Shown here: positions 27,729 through 36,951 of the stretch, piece after piece | Position numbering within the stretch: the first letter of the stretch is position 1 | How the letters are laid out: each line of letters starts with the position of its first letter | Assembly (NCBI GenBank): GCA_964551015.1 | Contig: CAZKBP010000006.1 | Coordinates: forward strand, 186,001-250,000 | DNA: 64,000 nucleotides | Source: CAZKBP01 sp964551015 | Lineage (GTDB): Bacteria; Bacteroidota; Bacteroidia; Cytophagales; Microscillaceae | Direction of reading: 5' to 3' | Notes under the pieces: model-generated | What the model saw: the letters and a program-made list of their open reading frames with translations, nothing else | The model's database searches: none | What the model was told of the DNA's origin: nothing | Program-made: the position numbers and the translations under genes

Positions 27729-27943
27729 AGGGATGACTTTTTTGCATTTAACCATTTGGGTAATAAAACAATCCACAGGGCCACGCTCGCTGGAAAGAGC
27801 AACAAGCGAAGTACCCAAGAAGCTCCTGCTGCATCTTGGTCAATTACTTTTATTCCTTTGATGACAAAGAAAATAGCAAAAATAAACCCGATTAGTACAT
27901 ATATGCCGAATACTCCTAAGAAAATGGCGAAGAATACTTTCAT
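27725..27943 (-). CDS. Small two-helix membrane protein of the Rieske cluster
   Basis: This 72-residue protein has two hydrophobic helices (about 2-29 and 43-62) joined by a charged loop (KGIKVIDQDAAG). It has no recognisable catalytic residues. It overlaps the next gene by four bases (ATGA), so the pair is translationally coupled. The gene starts 79 bases after the antiporter stop. The size suggests an accessory or assembly subunit of the cytochrome, which is a guess. Confidence 0.72.
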   Translation of the reverse strand: MKVFFAIFLGVFGIYVLIGFIFAIFFVIKGIKVIDQDAAGASWVLRLLLFPASVALWIVLLPKWLNAKKSSL

Positions 27944-28022
27944 GGAATTCTGTTTGATAATATGTGCTTAAATTAAAAGAATCAATAAAGCCTTGAGACT
28001 CTACTATCAAGATTACGTTTTG

Positions 28023-29267
28023 TTAAGAAGTTGTAGAGCCGATGGGAAGCCTTTTTACCAAGCCCCCAATGGTCAGCCCTTGTACTACGATCGAGAAAAC
28101 CACCACAATGTAGGTCATCGTTACGACCAAATCTCGTGGCATTTCCTGAGTCAGGGTTAGTGCTAAGGCGACGGAAATACCTCCTCGCAATCCTCCCCAA
28201 GTCAAAAGCGCAATGGTACTACGCACGGATTTTCCATGACGCAACCTAGTGAGAGGCAATGGAATTAATACGGAAAGTAATCTTGACAAAAGTACAATTG
28301 GAATAGCCAAAAGGCCGATTAATACATAATTAAAATCCCAAGTAACCGTCAGTAATACTAACCCGATTAATAAGAAAAGAATGGCATTCATAATTTCATC
28401 TATCATCTCCCAGAAGTGATCCACCGGGGGGCGAGCTACTTCCTGATCTGATTTTTCACGTAAGGCTCCAATCACGAGTCCAGCCATCACCACGGCCAAG
28501 GGGCCTGATACATGAATCAAACTGGCCAGAGAATAGCCTCCCATCACCACCGCCAAGGTAATCATCACGTCCACTACATCGGCATCCACACTCTTGATGA
28601 GCCAGTAGCCCACGTAGCCCAAAACCAAACCAAATAACACGCCACCCAAAGCTTCTTCCAGGAAAAGATTCAAGATTTCAGAGGCGCCTACTTCGCCCAT
28701 TTCCGCGATCTCGAAAATACTGAGGAAAACCACCACGGCCACTCCGTCGTTTAAGAGCGATTCTCCTGCAATATCCACCTCGATTTGCTTTGGGACATTT
28801 GCTTCCTTAAGAATAGCCAGTACTGCAATCGGGTCAGTGGGTGAAATCAACGCGCCAAATAAAAGACAATGGATGAAAGCCAAGGGAACGCCCAGCATAC
28901 TACAAACTCCATATATCATTCCTCCCACCAAGAAAGTAGAAATCAGAACGCCTAGCGTGGCATACACCAGTACAATTCCTTTTTCTTTGATTAGCGTATT
29001 TGTATCCGTATGGAAAGCCCCTGCGAAAATCAAGAAACTCAACATCACCTCGAGTAATATTCTCGAGAAGTCTACACCATCCACAGCACTCCGAGCAGAT
29101 TCGAAAAAACTGGGTACAAACGTCCCGATCAGAATGACAGAGATCGAACTCAAAAGCGCGATCAACATCACCCCGATGGTAGCGGGCAACTTCAGGTATT
29201 TATAGTTTATGTAGCTAAAGAGTGCCGCTAAGGCAATCAGGATAGCAAAAGAATCAAATAAATTCAT
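28023..29267 (-). CDS. CPA1-family Na+(K+)/H+ antiporter
   Basis: This is a 414-residue membrane transporter with about 12 helices. Core motifs of the CPA1 (NhaP-like) family are present: SPTDPIAVLAIL, GESLLNDGVAVVVF with the ion-binding Asp, and WGGLRGGISVALALTL. It exchanges cytoplasmic cations for protons, supporting pH and salt homeostasis. There is no long C-terminal regulatory domain. The ATG at 29267 is preferred over a TTG five codons upstream. It sits between the two soluble Rieske enzymes and the membrane cytochrome, upstream of the small genes by 79 bases. A 242-base gap separates it from the flavoenzyme gene, so a separate promoter is possible. Confidence 0.92.
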   Translation of the reverse strand: MNLFDSFAILIALAALFSYINYKYLKLPATIGVMLIALLSSISVILIGTFVPSFFESARSAVDGVDFSRILLEVMLSFLIFAGAFHTDTNTLIKEKGIVLVYATLGVLISTFLVGGMIYGVCSMLGVPLAFIHCLLFGALISPTDPIAVLAILKEANVPKQIEVDIAGESLLNDGVAVVVFLSIFEIAEMGEVGASEILNLFLEEALGGVLFGLVLGYVGYWLIKSVDADVVDVMITLAVVMGGYSLASLIHVSGPLAVVMAGLVIGALREKSDQEVARPPVDHFWEMIDEIMNAILFLLIGLVLLTVTWDFNYVLIGLLAIPIVLLSRLLSVLIPLPLTRLRHGKSVRSTIALLTWGGLRGGISVALALTLTQEMPRDLVVTMTYIVVVFSIVVQGLTIGGLVKRLPIGSTTS

Positions 29268-29509
29268 AATTATACTGATCAATTAAGTATTTAGTCAATA
29301 TTGGTTTGAGCTATTTTTTATGTAAATATCTGAAAACCAACATATTGAAAACTAATAATGTAAACTACTTTAAGTTTTTGTCTTTATGATCCTCTAAAAA
29401 AGGCAATTTTAATCAGGAATAACTTGAACTAATTTTAGTAGACTACTTATTATTGAACAGTTATTACTTATTTCTAATTATAAAAAGTATCATGATGGCT
29501 ACTCACTGA

Positions 29510-31177
29510 CTATAGTCCTGGATTTACACCGCCATACTGAATGCCTGTGAGGCGATACATGTCATAGTTGAAAGTGCTAATATCCTTTTGGCTGAGCTTG
29601 TTCACATCCTCGTAGCCCATCGAGCGCAGGGCAACGCCCATCAATTCTTTACTTGCCTCGAAGAAATTATGGAGTTGCTGAGCCGACTGCTCTATTTTGA
29701 AACGTGCTCTCAGATTTTCTTTCTGGGAAGCAATGCCCACCGGACAGTTATCGGTATGGCAAGCCCGCATTCCCAAGCAACCAATGGCCTGCATGGCCGC
29801 GTTAGAAACCGCCACCGCATCTGCGCCCAAGGCCAATGCCTTGATAAAATCCGAAGGCACACGCAGCCCGCCCGTTACGATAAGGGTAACTTCCTTCGCC
29901 CCACGCATATCCAAGTACTTGCGGGCACGCGCCAAAGCGGGGATAGTCGGGATGGAAATATGATTACGCAGAATAATGGGAGCCGCACCCGTGCCTCCTC
30001 CCCTTCCGTCTAAGATGATGTAGTCCACGCCTACATCCAAGGCAAACTGCAAATCTTCCTCGAGGCGATTGGCTGACATTTTGAAGCCGATGGGAATGCC
30101 TCCCGTAATGTTGCGGACTTCATTGGCGAAGCCCCGAAAATCTTCCACCGTTTTCATATCCGTGAAAGTGGCAGGGCTGATGGCGGCTGTTCCTTCATTC
30201 AGTCCACGGACTTTGGCAATTTCACCAACGACTTTGTAGCCGGGTAAATGCCCGCCGGTTCCTGTTTTAGCTCCTTGCCCCGCTTTGAAGTGAAAGGCTT
30301 GTACTTTTTTGAGTTTGTCCCAAGAGAAACCAAATTTGGCCGAGGCTAATTCGTAGAAATAGCGTGAATTATTTTCTTGTTCCTCGGGTAGCATTCCTCC
30401 TTCTCCTGAGCAAATTCCTGTGCCTGACATCTCGGCTCCCTTGGAGAGGGCAATCTTGGCCTCACGCGAAAGTGCCCCGTAGGACATATCCGAAACAAAA
30501 ACGGGCATCTCCAGCTCCAGAGGTTTCTTTGCCTTGGGGCCAATCACCACTTTCATGCTCACGGGATGATCGTCTAAAAGTGGTTTTTGAGCCAACTGGG
30601 CGGGTAAGAAAATAATATCTTCCCACTTAGGAAGCTTATTACGGTCTACACCCATGGCTTCGGTCGCTCCGTGATGGCCGTATTGGGTCAGACCGTTTTT
30701 AGCTAAATGCTCGATGTATCGAGTGTAAGGCTCGGTGCTTTCGGGGTGGGTATCGGCATAATCTCCCAAGTATTCATCTGATTTGAAGGGAGAGGGAATA
30801 ATTTGATCTTCGAAATAGGCAACTTCATCCTCATCCACGTAGAGTTTTCCATCCTCGGTGGCGGTAGTAAACTTATGCAGGCGCTCGTCTGGCGCATATT
30901 CACTCACCCCCGTGTCGTAGCGGTAGTCCCAGTTGTGTAGGCCACAAATCAGGTTATGCCCCTCGATGCGACCATCACTCAGCAAGGCTCCACGGTGTAG
31001 GCATCGTCCGTAGAGTACGGACACCTCTTCTCCATCTTTGACTAATACCAAGTCCGTATTGAGGACTTTGGCGTGGCTTGGTTTTTTTTCGGGTAAATTG
31101 GAGATTTCGGCAATTTGCACCGCTTTCCCTAATTCACTGAGCTGTTTCTGATACTTGTTTTCTATGTAATTACTCAT
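29510..31177 (-). CDS. FMN-binding glutamate-synthase-like protein with N-terminal Rieske domain
   Basis: This is a 555-residue cytoplasmic flavoenzyme. Residues about 15-115 form a Rieske [2Fe-2S] domain with ligands Cys59, His61, Cys78 and His81 (RCLHRGALLSDG and CGLHNWDY). Residues about 180-540 match the FMN-binding central domain of glutamate synthase (VFVSDMSYGALSREAK, GAKTGTGGHLPG, LDGRGGGTGAAP, IVTGGLRVPSDF). The 3Fe-4S ligands are CLGMRACHTDNC (C-x5-C-x4-C). No glutaminase domain is present, so it is not a complete glutamate synthase and would need ammonia or a different substrate. The Rieske domain is of a different subtype from those in the two neighbours. It starts 64 bases after the Rieske-ThDP gene, and the two are probably one transcript. 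Confidence 0.9.
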   Translation of the reverse strand: MSNYIENKYQKQLSELGKAVQIAEISNLPEKKPSHAKVLNTDLVLVKDGEEVSVLYGRCLHRGALLSDGRIEGHNLICGLHNWDYRYDTGVSEYAPDERLHKFTTATEDGKLYVDEDEVAYFEDQIIPSPFKSDEYLGDYADTHPESTEPYTRYIEHLAKNGLTQYGHHGATEAMGVDRNKLPKWEDIIFLPAQLAQKPLLDDHPVSMKVVIGPKAKKPLELEMPVFVSDMSYGALSREAKIALSKGAEMSGTGICSGEGGMLPEEQENNSRYFYELASAKFGFSWDKLKKVQAFHFKAGQGAKTGTGGHLPGYKVVGEIAKVRGLNEGTAAISPATFTDMKTVEDFRGFANEVRNITGGIPIGFKMSANRLEEDLQFALDVGVDYIILDGRGGGTGAAPIILRNHISIPTIPALARARKYLDMRGAKEVTLIVTGGLRVPSDFIKALALGADAVAVSNAAMQAIGCLGMRACHTDNCPVGIASQKENLRARFKIEQSAQQLHNFFEASKELMGVALRSMGYEDVNKLSQKDISTFNYDMYRLTGIQYGGVNPGL

Positions 31178-31241
31178 TTATTTTTTTTTAGGCAAGTTAA
31201 TTGTTTTTTGAAGGGTAGGAAAACCCTGGCTGATATTTAGA

Positions 31242-33200
31242 TTAAATCAAAGCAACGTCCGTTACAACTTCTAGCATAGCCGGACCAGTATGCGCCAATA
31301 CTTTTTGCATGGCTTCGGCTAATTGACTCTTTTCGGTAACCCGAATACCCAAGGCTCCACAGCTATTGGCATAATCGGCGAAGTTGGGATTGTGCAGACT
31401 GGTTTGCCAGACATCAAATTCGCCCGAGCGTTGTTCTTTAGAAATTTTCCCTAGTTCGGAGTTATTGAGTAGGATTAGCTTGATGGGCATGTTGTATTTG
31501 ACGGCCGTGGTGATTTCTCCCATATATTGGCCGAAGCCTCCATCTCCCGCCACCGCAATCACGGGACGGCTTTCTCCCACGGCGGCCCAAGCACCCATGG
31601 CGGCCGGAAAAGCAAAGCCAATCGAGCCTAAATAACCCGACATGATAAAATCGTGCTGCTTGCTCTCGATGTATCTTCCCAAGGAATAGGCATTATTTCC
31701 CACGTCTACCGTGATGACAGCATTCTCGGGGACAAATTGATTCATGGCGTCAAAGACCGAAATAGAGTTGAGTCCTTTCCCGTGGTCATCTTCTAGCCTG
31801 CGCTTTTTCTCTGCCCGCCAGATTTCCCAGCGTTTGGCCACTTCGGGTTTTTGGTCAATGGCAGCCAGGGTTTGTCCTTTTAGTTTTTCCAAGAAAATAT
31901 CTACCGTGGCACTAATTTCTCCCCAAAGTGGATAATCAATTTGGTGGAACTTGGCAATGGTCATGGGGTCATAGTCCACTTGAATGGTCGGGATTTTAGA
32001 AGTAATCCCCGTGTGATTGGAGAAAGAAGCTCCAAAGACACAGAGCAAATCTGCCTCGTTCATAAACCAACTGGCAATGGGTGTTCCGCTACGACCCAGT
32101 ACTCCCGCGCCGAGTGGATGGTGGTCAGAAATTAAGCCTTTGCCTTTGAAAGTAGTCATCACGGGAGCGTTGAGAAATTCAGCCAGCTCAATGATTTTTT
32201 CCTTGTGGAAGCGAGCTCCGTGCCCCATGATGATGATCGGGCGTTTGGCTTTTTTAATCTGCTCAAGGGCTTGCTCGGTTTCAGCTTGGGGAGGGAGGAT
32301 TTTGAGGGAAGGAATGCGATGCTCGAGGGTGCCTACTTTTTGGTTTTCCGAGGCTTTTAGCACCTGAATTTCATCAGGAAAAGTTAAGTGTGAAACTTCT
32401 CGGTTCAAGATGGCGTGCTTCAAGGCCAATACCATCAATTCGGCGTGCTTGCTGGTGCCTTGTACCCGATGATTAAAATGCGCCACGGATTCAAAAGCAG
32501 CTACCAAGTCTACTTCCTGAAAATTCCCCGTACCTACTACCTGCGTGGCGACTTGTCCACTCAAGGCCAAGAGGGGAGCGCGATCATTTTTGGCGTCCCA
32601 CATCCCCGTGTACATGTTGGTTGCTCCTGGGCCAGCGATGGCAAAACATCCGGCGGGTTTGCCTGTCAGTTTACCATAAGCCGAAGCGGCAAAGGAAGCG
32701 GCTCCCTCGTGGCGTATCCCGATAAACTTTAGCTTTCCTTGCTGTTCCAAACGCTTCATGGCATCAGCAAATCCTAAATTAGAATGCCCCACCATCCCGA
32801 AGACGTGCGTTACCCCGCCTGCTACCATGGTTTCGGCCATCACATCCGAGATGGTGCGCTCGTGCTCGGGTTCTGGCACTAAACCTACATAAATACCATC
32901 TTCTCTTTCTTCTAAGGCATAGGTGGCTACGCCATCGTCGAAGCCTGGGGCTTTGCCACTACAGGGATCATAGTCCCAACCGTGCCAAGGGCAGCGTAAG
33001 AGGCCATTTTCAATAGAGCCTTCTCCCAAAGGACCGCCTTGGTGGGGGCATTTATTGTCCAGGGCACAGAATTTTCCTTGGTGGTGAGTGAGGCAGATGC
33101 CTTTGTGACCTGCCGTAACGGTCATTACGCGCCCTTCGGGCAAGTCTTGGGGATTGTCTAGAACTTTATGCCAGACGAGTGCTTTATCTTGAGCTTCCAT
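31242..33200 (-). CDS. Rieske-fused thiamine-diphosphate enzyme (pyruvate oxidase/acetolactate synthase type)
   Basis: This is a 652-residue cytoplasmic fusion. Residues about 5-108 form a Rieske [2Fe-2S] domain with ligands Cys51, His53, Cys70 and His73 (CPHQGGPLGEG, CPWHGWDY). Residues about 115-650 form a complete ThDP enzyme: an N-terminal Pyr domain with catalytic Glu165 (IRHEGAASFAASAYGKLTG), a central domain, and a PP domain with the cofactor motif from GDGGFG to LLNN near 545. The order is that of acetolactate synthase and pyruvate oxidase. The Rieske cluster could carry electrons from an oxidised 2-oxoacid to a partner. The substrate is not known: pyruvate or glyoxylate are guesses. 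It is the first gene of the minus-strand cluster. Confidence 0.9.
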   Translation of the reverse strand: MEAQDKALVWHKVLDNPQDLPEGRVMTVTAGHKGICLTHHQGKFCALDNKCPHQGGPLGEGSIENGLLRCPWHGWDYDPCSGKAPGFDDGVATYALEEREDGIYVGLVPEPEHERTISDVMAETMVAGGVTHVFGMVGHSNLGFADAMKRLEQQGKLKFIGIRHEGAASFAASAYGKLTGKPAGCFAIAGPGATNMYTGMWDAKNDRAPLLALSGQVATQVVGTGNFQEVDLVAAFESVAHFNHRVQGTSKHAELMVLALKHAILNREVSHLTFPDEIQVLKASENQKVGTLEHRIPSLKILPPQAETEQALEQIKKAKRPIIIMGHGARFHKEKIIELAEFLNAPVMTTFKGKGLISDHHPLGAGVLGRSGTPIASWFMNEADLLCVFGASFSNHTGITSKIPTIQVDYDPMTIAKFHQIDYPLWGEISATVDIFLEKLKGQTLAAIDQKPEVAKRWEIWRAEKKRRLEDDHGKGLNSISVFDAMNQFVPENAVITVDVGNNAYSLGRYIESKQHDFIMSGYLGSIGFAFPAAMGAWAAVGESRPVIAVAGDGGFGQYMGEITTAVKYNMPIKLILLNNSELGKISKEQRSGEFDVWQTSLHNPNFADYANSCGALGIRVTEKSQLAEAMQKVLAHTGPAMLEVVTDVALI

Positions 33201-33537
33201 GTGTCGAGTATTTTTTCAGTAAACAGGCTTCTTCTCAAAGGAATAATTTCCCAAATATTGGGGACTTCTCGTGGGAAGAATGTAATACAGGCGACAAAAT
33301 AGTGGAAACTGGGAACTTTTCCTAAGAACTTGTATTATGGATTACTCAGTAGCCGAAGAGGTTGCCCTGATGTTATCCCCAGAGTTCGTGATGCTTTTGT
33401 GTTCCAGTGTCTTTTCTCGCGGTGTCACGGGAGAGACGTTTCCTCTGCTGGAACCAAAATATTCTGGTAAAGACAGTAACAACTCTTGCCTCAAGTTACT
33501 TACCCCTTCTACGGGCACTGGAGGCATGAATCGTGGC
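33201..33537. other. Intergenic region upstream of the Rieske cluster
   Basis: In these 337 bases no gene is convincing. A minus-strand frame (33342-33548) of 68 codons begins with TTG and shows no family resemblance. The stretch should contain the promoter of the Rieske-ThDP gene. Confidence 0.4.
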
Positions 33538-34122
33538 CTAATTTTCAATCCAACTACTCAGGCTATGGACTCGCTGCCCTCGGTGATAAGCCACTATGTA
33601 GCAGCCAAGCCCGTAGCGTTTTAATTGATCGCTAAAAGATTTGGCTTCCCAATAGCTCCGAAAGAAGCCCAGCATGTAGCGATTCACCCGAGGGTTACTC
33701 CGATCTACATAAAAGCTCGGTGAAGCCTGATGGAAACGATCAATCGGATGCCGCTGATATCCAGCAACTTGTACCCGAAATAGCACATCATCCCGGAGAT
33801 TGCGCGTGCGTTTGAGCCAGTAGTGATAATGCGTTTGCAGGGAATCAATCCAATCTTCTTTCTGGGCAATTTCGTCGGCCAGGAGATCAAAGGTTATTTT
33901 CAGCGAGTCCAGAGCGTTTCTCAGAGAGTCTTCTTCTCGCTGCTGAGCTTGGGCACGGTCGCTCCAGGCTTTCCAGAGAATCAGGTCTTTTTTCATCGTT
34001 TTGAGTTCCTGCTTGATCTCGGCTTCTTCGGCCGGGCTGAGTTCTTGAGCCTGCAATTGGGTGAAGGTTTGCCCCAGTGATCCAAAAGCCAAGATGAAAA
34101 ACGCCAGATGGTAAAGATTCAT
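33538..34122 (-). CDS. Secreted coiled-coil protein with SPOR-like C-terminus
   Basis: This 194-residue protein has a signal peptide (cleavage near LQAQ). A coiled coil rich in Glu, Lys and Gln follows (about 27-115), then a C-terminal domain beginning LFRVQVAGYQRHPI and ending AYHRGQRVHSLSSW. The strand-helix-strand pattern of the C-terminus, with VQVAGY and a final short strand, resembles the SPOR fold. In SPOR proteins this fold binds denuded peptidoglycan. Bacteroidota proteins with this layout are sometimes annotated Ezrin/radixin/moesin-like. A periplasmic, cell-wall-associated role is inferred. It lies just upstream of a palindromic repeat region at 34154-34208. Confidence 0.7.
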   Translation of the reverse strand: MNLYHLAFFILAFGSLGQTFTQLQAQELSPAEEAEIKQELKTMKKDLILWKAWSDRAQAQQREEDSLRNALDSLKITFDLLADEIAQKEDWIDSLQTHYHYWLKRTRNLRDDVLFRVQVAGYQRHPIDRFHQASPSFYVDRSNPRVNRYMLGFFRSYWEAKSFSDQLKRYGLGCYIVAYHRGQRVHSLSSWIEN

Positions 34123-34153
34123 ACGGTGGTATTCTATTTACAAAAGAGAGCAA

Positions 34154-34208
34154 CTCCGAAACTGGAGTTTCGGAGCGACTGTGATTGATTCCGACGCCGA
34201 AGCTTCGG
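34154..34208. repeat. Palindromic elements shared with the htpG downstream region
   Basis: CTCCGAAACT (34154-34163), GG and AGTTTCGGAG (34166-34175) form a 10-bp hairpin. A second palindrome, CCGAAGCTTCGG, lies at 34197-34208 directly after the peptidase stop. The sequence CCGAAACTGGAGTTT and a CCGAAG/CTTCGG hairpin also follow htpG (17919-17980). This suggests a dispersed repeat that may act as a terminator. Confidence 0.6.
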
Positions 34209-34210
34209 AA

Positions 34211-36400
34211 CTATAATTTTCTCTCGAGAAAATCGGTCATCATATTGTACAAATGAAAACGGGTGTTACCGCCACTGATGCTATGCGCCCGATTGGGATA
34301 GTAAAAAGATTCAAATTGTTTGCCCGCATCAATTAAAGCATTTTGCAATTCCACGGCATTCTGAAAATGTACATTATCATCGCCTGTCCCGTGTACGAGC
34401 ATATAATTTCCTTCTAACTTGTCTACGTGGAAAATCGGCGAATTATCATCATAGCCTTCGGGATTATCTTGGGGTTTTTTGAGGTAACGCTCTGTGTAGA
34501 TAGTGTCATAAAACCGCCAAGTAGACACAGGAGCCACGGCAATCGCCGATTTGAACACCTCGGCTCCTTTGGTAATACAAAGCGAAGACATATATCCTCC
34601 GTAGCTCCAGCCCCAGATACCGATTCGCTCCGCATCTACATAATCTAAGCCTGCAAAATATTTCGCAGCCGCGATCTGATCTTGGGTTTCGTATTTGCCC
34701 AATTGGGCGTAGGTGATTTTTTTGAATTCCGCTCCACGGCCACCCGTACCTCGGTTATCCACACAAGCGATCATATAACCTTTGCTGGCTAAAACTTGGT
34801 ACCAGAAAAAGTTGAAACTATCCCAAGCGTCCGTTACTTGCTGAGAACCTGGCCCGCCGTAGACAAACATCAGGAGGGGATATTGTTTATTTTCATCAAA
34901 ATCGTGGGGCTTGATTGTCCAGCCATTGAGTTTTACGCCTTCTTGGGTCTCGAGGCTAAAAAATTCTTTATAGTTGATTTTGTAATTTTTTAGGCGGTCT
35001 TGGAGGACTTGATTGTCTTCTCGCACGGTGATTTCTTTGCCCGTTTTACCTTCATGAATGCTCACACGTGTGGGGGTAGAGGCAGCACTGAAATAATCTA
35101 GATAATATTTGAAATCAGGGCTAAAATCAGGACTATGGGTTCCTTTTTGCTGGGAGAGTTTGACCTTTTTCTTGCCATCCAATCCGATACGATAGATTTG
35201 CCTTTCCAAGGGTGAGTCTTCGGTAGAAGTGTAGTAAATCGCTTTTTGCTTCTCGTCTACGCCCATCAGTTCACGAGCTTCCCAATCTCCTTGGGTAATT
35301 TGATTGATGAGTTTTCCCTCCATATCGTAGAGATAGAAGTGCTTGTAGCCATCTTGCTCGCTCGAGTGCAAAAAACGCTTTCCATCTGACAGGTAAGTGA
35401 GATCATCACAAAAATCCAAATCCACGTAGGTATCACTTTTTTCCGTAAGGATGCGTTTGGTTTCTCCGCTCTCGATATTGGCGTGTAAGATATCCAATTG
35501 ATTCTGTAAGCGATTCATTCGGCGGATAGAAAGCACATTGGGGTCGAGCGTCCAGTTGATCCGAGGAATGTAGATGTCAGTTTCTTCTCCAATATCCATT
35601 TTGGTGGATTGATTTTTTTCCAAATCATATACAGAAATGGTGATTTTGGAGTTAGTTTCTCCGGCTTTGGGGTATTTGTATTTGTAGTTTAGGGGATAAT
35701 CTTCGCGTGGCCCCAGCCAAAGTTGCATGGTATATTCCTTGACTTCTCTTTCATCAAAAGTGTAGTAAGCGATTTTCTTACTATCTGGCGACCAAAAAAA
35801 AGCCTTGGCAAAAGAAAATTCTTCTTCGTAAACCCAGTCGGCACTGCCGTGAATGATTTCATTGACACGTCCGTCGGTGGTGAGTTGTTTTACCTTCATG
35901 TCGCTCAGGTTGGTCACGTAAAGGTTATTTTCTCGCACCCAAGCGACCTGAGAGCCATCTGGGGAAAAGGTAGCATAAGACTGGCGGTCTCCCTCAGCGA
36001 TGGCTTTCATTTGCTTACTGGCCATATCATATACATAATGAAATGCTTTGGTAGAGCGACGGTAAATGCCTTGCTCATCTACCACCAACAAAATCTGATT
36101 TTCCTGAGGGCTCAGGCGGTAATCATCAAACTCCAAGTACTCAGCAGGAGCGCCGGCTTTACCATAGAGGGTGTCTACTTCGGAACCATCTCGGATGTCA
36201 TATTTAATGATATATTTATCATTTTGCGAGGTGTAATAGCGTCCATCCTGTGTCCAGTTGACTCCCCTTACCGTACGAGGGTAGAAAATATAATCTTGCC
36301 ATACGTCAGCAATGCTTACATTTTGTTTTTCTTGGGCAAGAGAGGGGAATAGGGCCAAGCTAGCTAATAAAATTAGCACATTTTTTTTCATTGTCTTCAT
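34211..36400 (-). CDS. S9 family peptidase, dipeptidyl peptidase IV type
   Basis: This 729-residue exported serine peptidase has a signal peptide (to about residue 22). An N-terminal eight-bladed propeller of DPP-IV type follows (about 50-470; EEEFSFAKAFFWSPDS carries the double-Glu motif that binds the peptide N-terminus). The C-terminal alpha/beta-hydrolase domain (about 490-729) contains the triad: Ser in GWSYGG near 598, Asp in GTGDDNVHF near 672 and His in NRAHSISG near 704. It removes Xaa-Pro or Xaa-Ala dipeptides from peptides, probably in the periplasm. Length fits the family. A second in-frame Met (MKKNV) three codons into the protein is an alternative start. It is transcribed alone. 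Confidence 0.95.
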   Translation of the reverse strand: MKTMKKNVLILLASLALFPSLAQEKQNVSIADVWQDYIFYPRTVRGVNWTQDGRYYTSQNDKYIIKYDIRDGSEVDTLYGKAGAPAEYLEFDDYRLSPQENQILLVVDEQGIYRRSTKAFHYVYDMASKQMKAIAEGDRQSYATFSPDGSQVAWVRENNLYVTNLSDMKVKQLTTDGRVNEIIHGSADWVYEEEFSFAKAFFWSPDSKKIAYYTFDEREVKEYTMQLWLGPREDYPLNYKYKYPKAGETNSKITISVYDLEKNQSTKMDIGEETDIYIPRINWTLDPNVLSIRRMNRLQNQLDILHANIESGETKRILTEKSDTYVDLDFCDDLTYLSDGKRFLHSSEQDGYKHFYLYDMEGKLINQITQGDWEARELMGVDEKQKAIYYTSTEDSPLERQIYRIGLDGKKKVKLSQQKGTHSPDFSPDFKYYLDYFSAASTPTRVSIHEGKTGKEITVREDNQVLQDRLKNYKINYKEFFSLETQEGVKLNGWTIKPHDFDENKQYPLLMFVYGGPGSQQVTDAWDSFNFFWYQVLASKGYMIACVDNRGTGGRGAEFKKITYAQLGKYETQDQIAAAKYFAGLDYVDAERIGIWGWSYGGYMSSLCITKGAEVFKSAIAVAPVSTWRFYDTIYTERYLKKPQDNPEGYDDNSPIFHVDKLEGNYMLVHGTGDDNVHFQNAVELQNALIDAGKQFESFYYPNRAHSISGGNTRFHLYNMMTDFLERKL

Positions 36401-36597
36401 ATCTCGAAGGCCAGCTTTTAGGTAAAACCTTTTTTACTAGCTTTTTTGTTTTAAAATTAAATAAGGCAGGAAAGTTAAAGCAAAAGATGTGAATATCAAA
36501 TATTCTTGGTGCTAGGGCTTGATTTGCTTGAAATATAAACTGTAGAAATACAGCAATAAGGCATTCCCAGATTTCTCAAAAAAGTGATTCAATTATT

Positions 36598-36903
36598 ATG
36601 AAAAAGAGTTTTCAAGAATTAATTCAAAGCAACGAAACTCCCGTGTTGGTAGATTTTTATGCCGACTGGTGCGGGCCTTGCAAAGCGATGACTCCCGTGA
36701 TTCAGAACTTAGCCAAGGAATACAAAGATAAACTGAAAATCATCAAAATCGATGTAGACAAAAACCCTCAAGTGGCGGCGCAGTACCGGGTACAAGGGAT
36801 TCCTACGTTTGTGTTGTTTGACAAAGGGCAAGTGCTGTGGCGTAAATCTGGTGCCATGCCTCCCCAAGATATGAAGCGGGAGTTGAATCCGCATTTAGGC
36901 TAA
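36598..36903 (+). CDS. trxA: Thioredoxin
   Basis: This 101-residue cytoplasmic thioredoxin has the redox-active WCGPC site at residues 24-28 and the cis-Pro loop (GIPTFVLF). It reduces disulfides in client proteins. At 101 residues it is a compact member, with no signal peptide. It stands alone between the DPP-IV gene (divergent) and the PhoD-like gene (convergent), and a perfect GC-rich hairpin follows it. Confidence 0.96.
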   Translation: MKKSFQELIQSNETPVLVDFYADWCGPCKAMTPVIQNLAKEYKDKLKIIKIDVDKNPQVAAQYRVQGIPTFVLFDKGQVLWRKSGAMPPQDMKRELNPHLG

Positions 36904-36911
36904 GTATATTT

Positions 36912-36942
36912 CATCCCACGGCCTTACAGTAGCCGTGGGATG
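36912..36942. terminator. GC-rich terminator hairpin between convergent genes
   Basis: CATCCCACGGC (36912-36922) and GCCGTGGGATG (36932-36942) form a perfect 11-bp stem with a 9-base loop. It lies between the stops of thioredoxin and the PhoD-like gene and could serve both. The T-tract is weak. Confidence 0.7.
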
Positions 36943-36951
36943 CTTTCTAAG

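Noticed and set aside
33342..33548. 68-codon minus-strand frame after the coiled-coil gene
   Set aside because: It begins with TTG, overlaps the end of the coiled-coil gene and shows no similarity.
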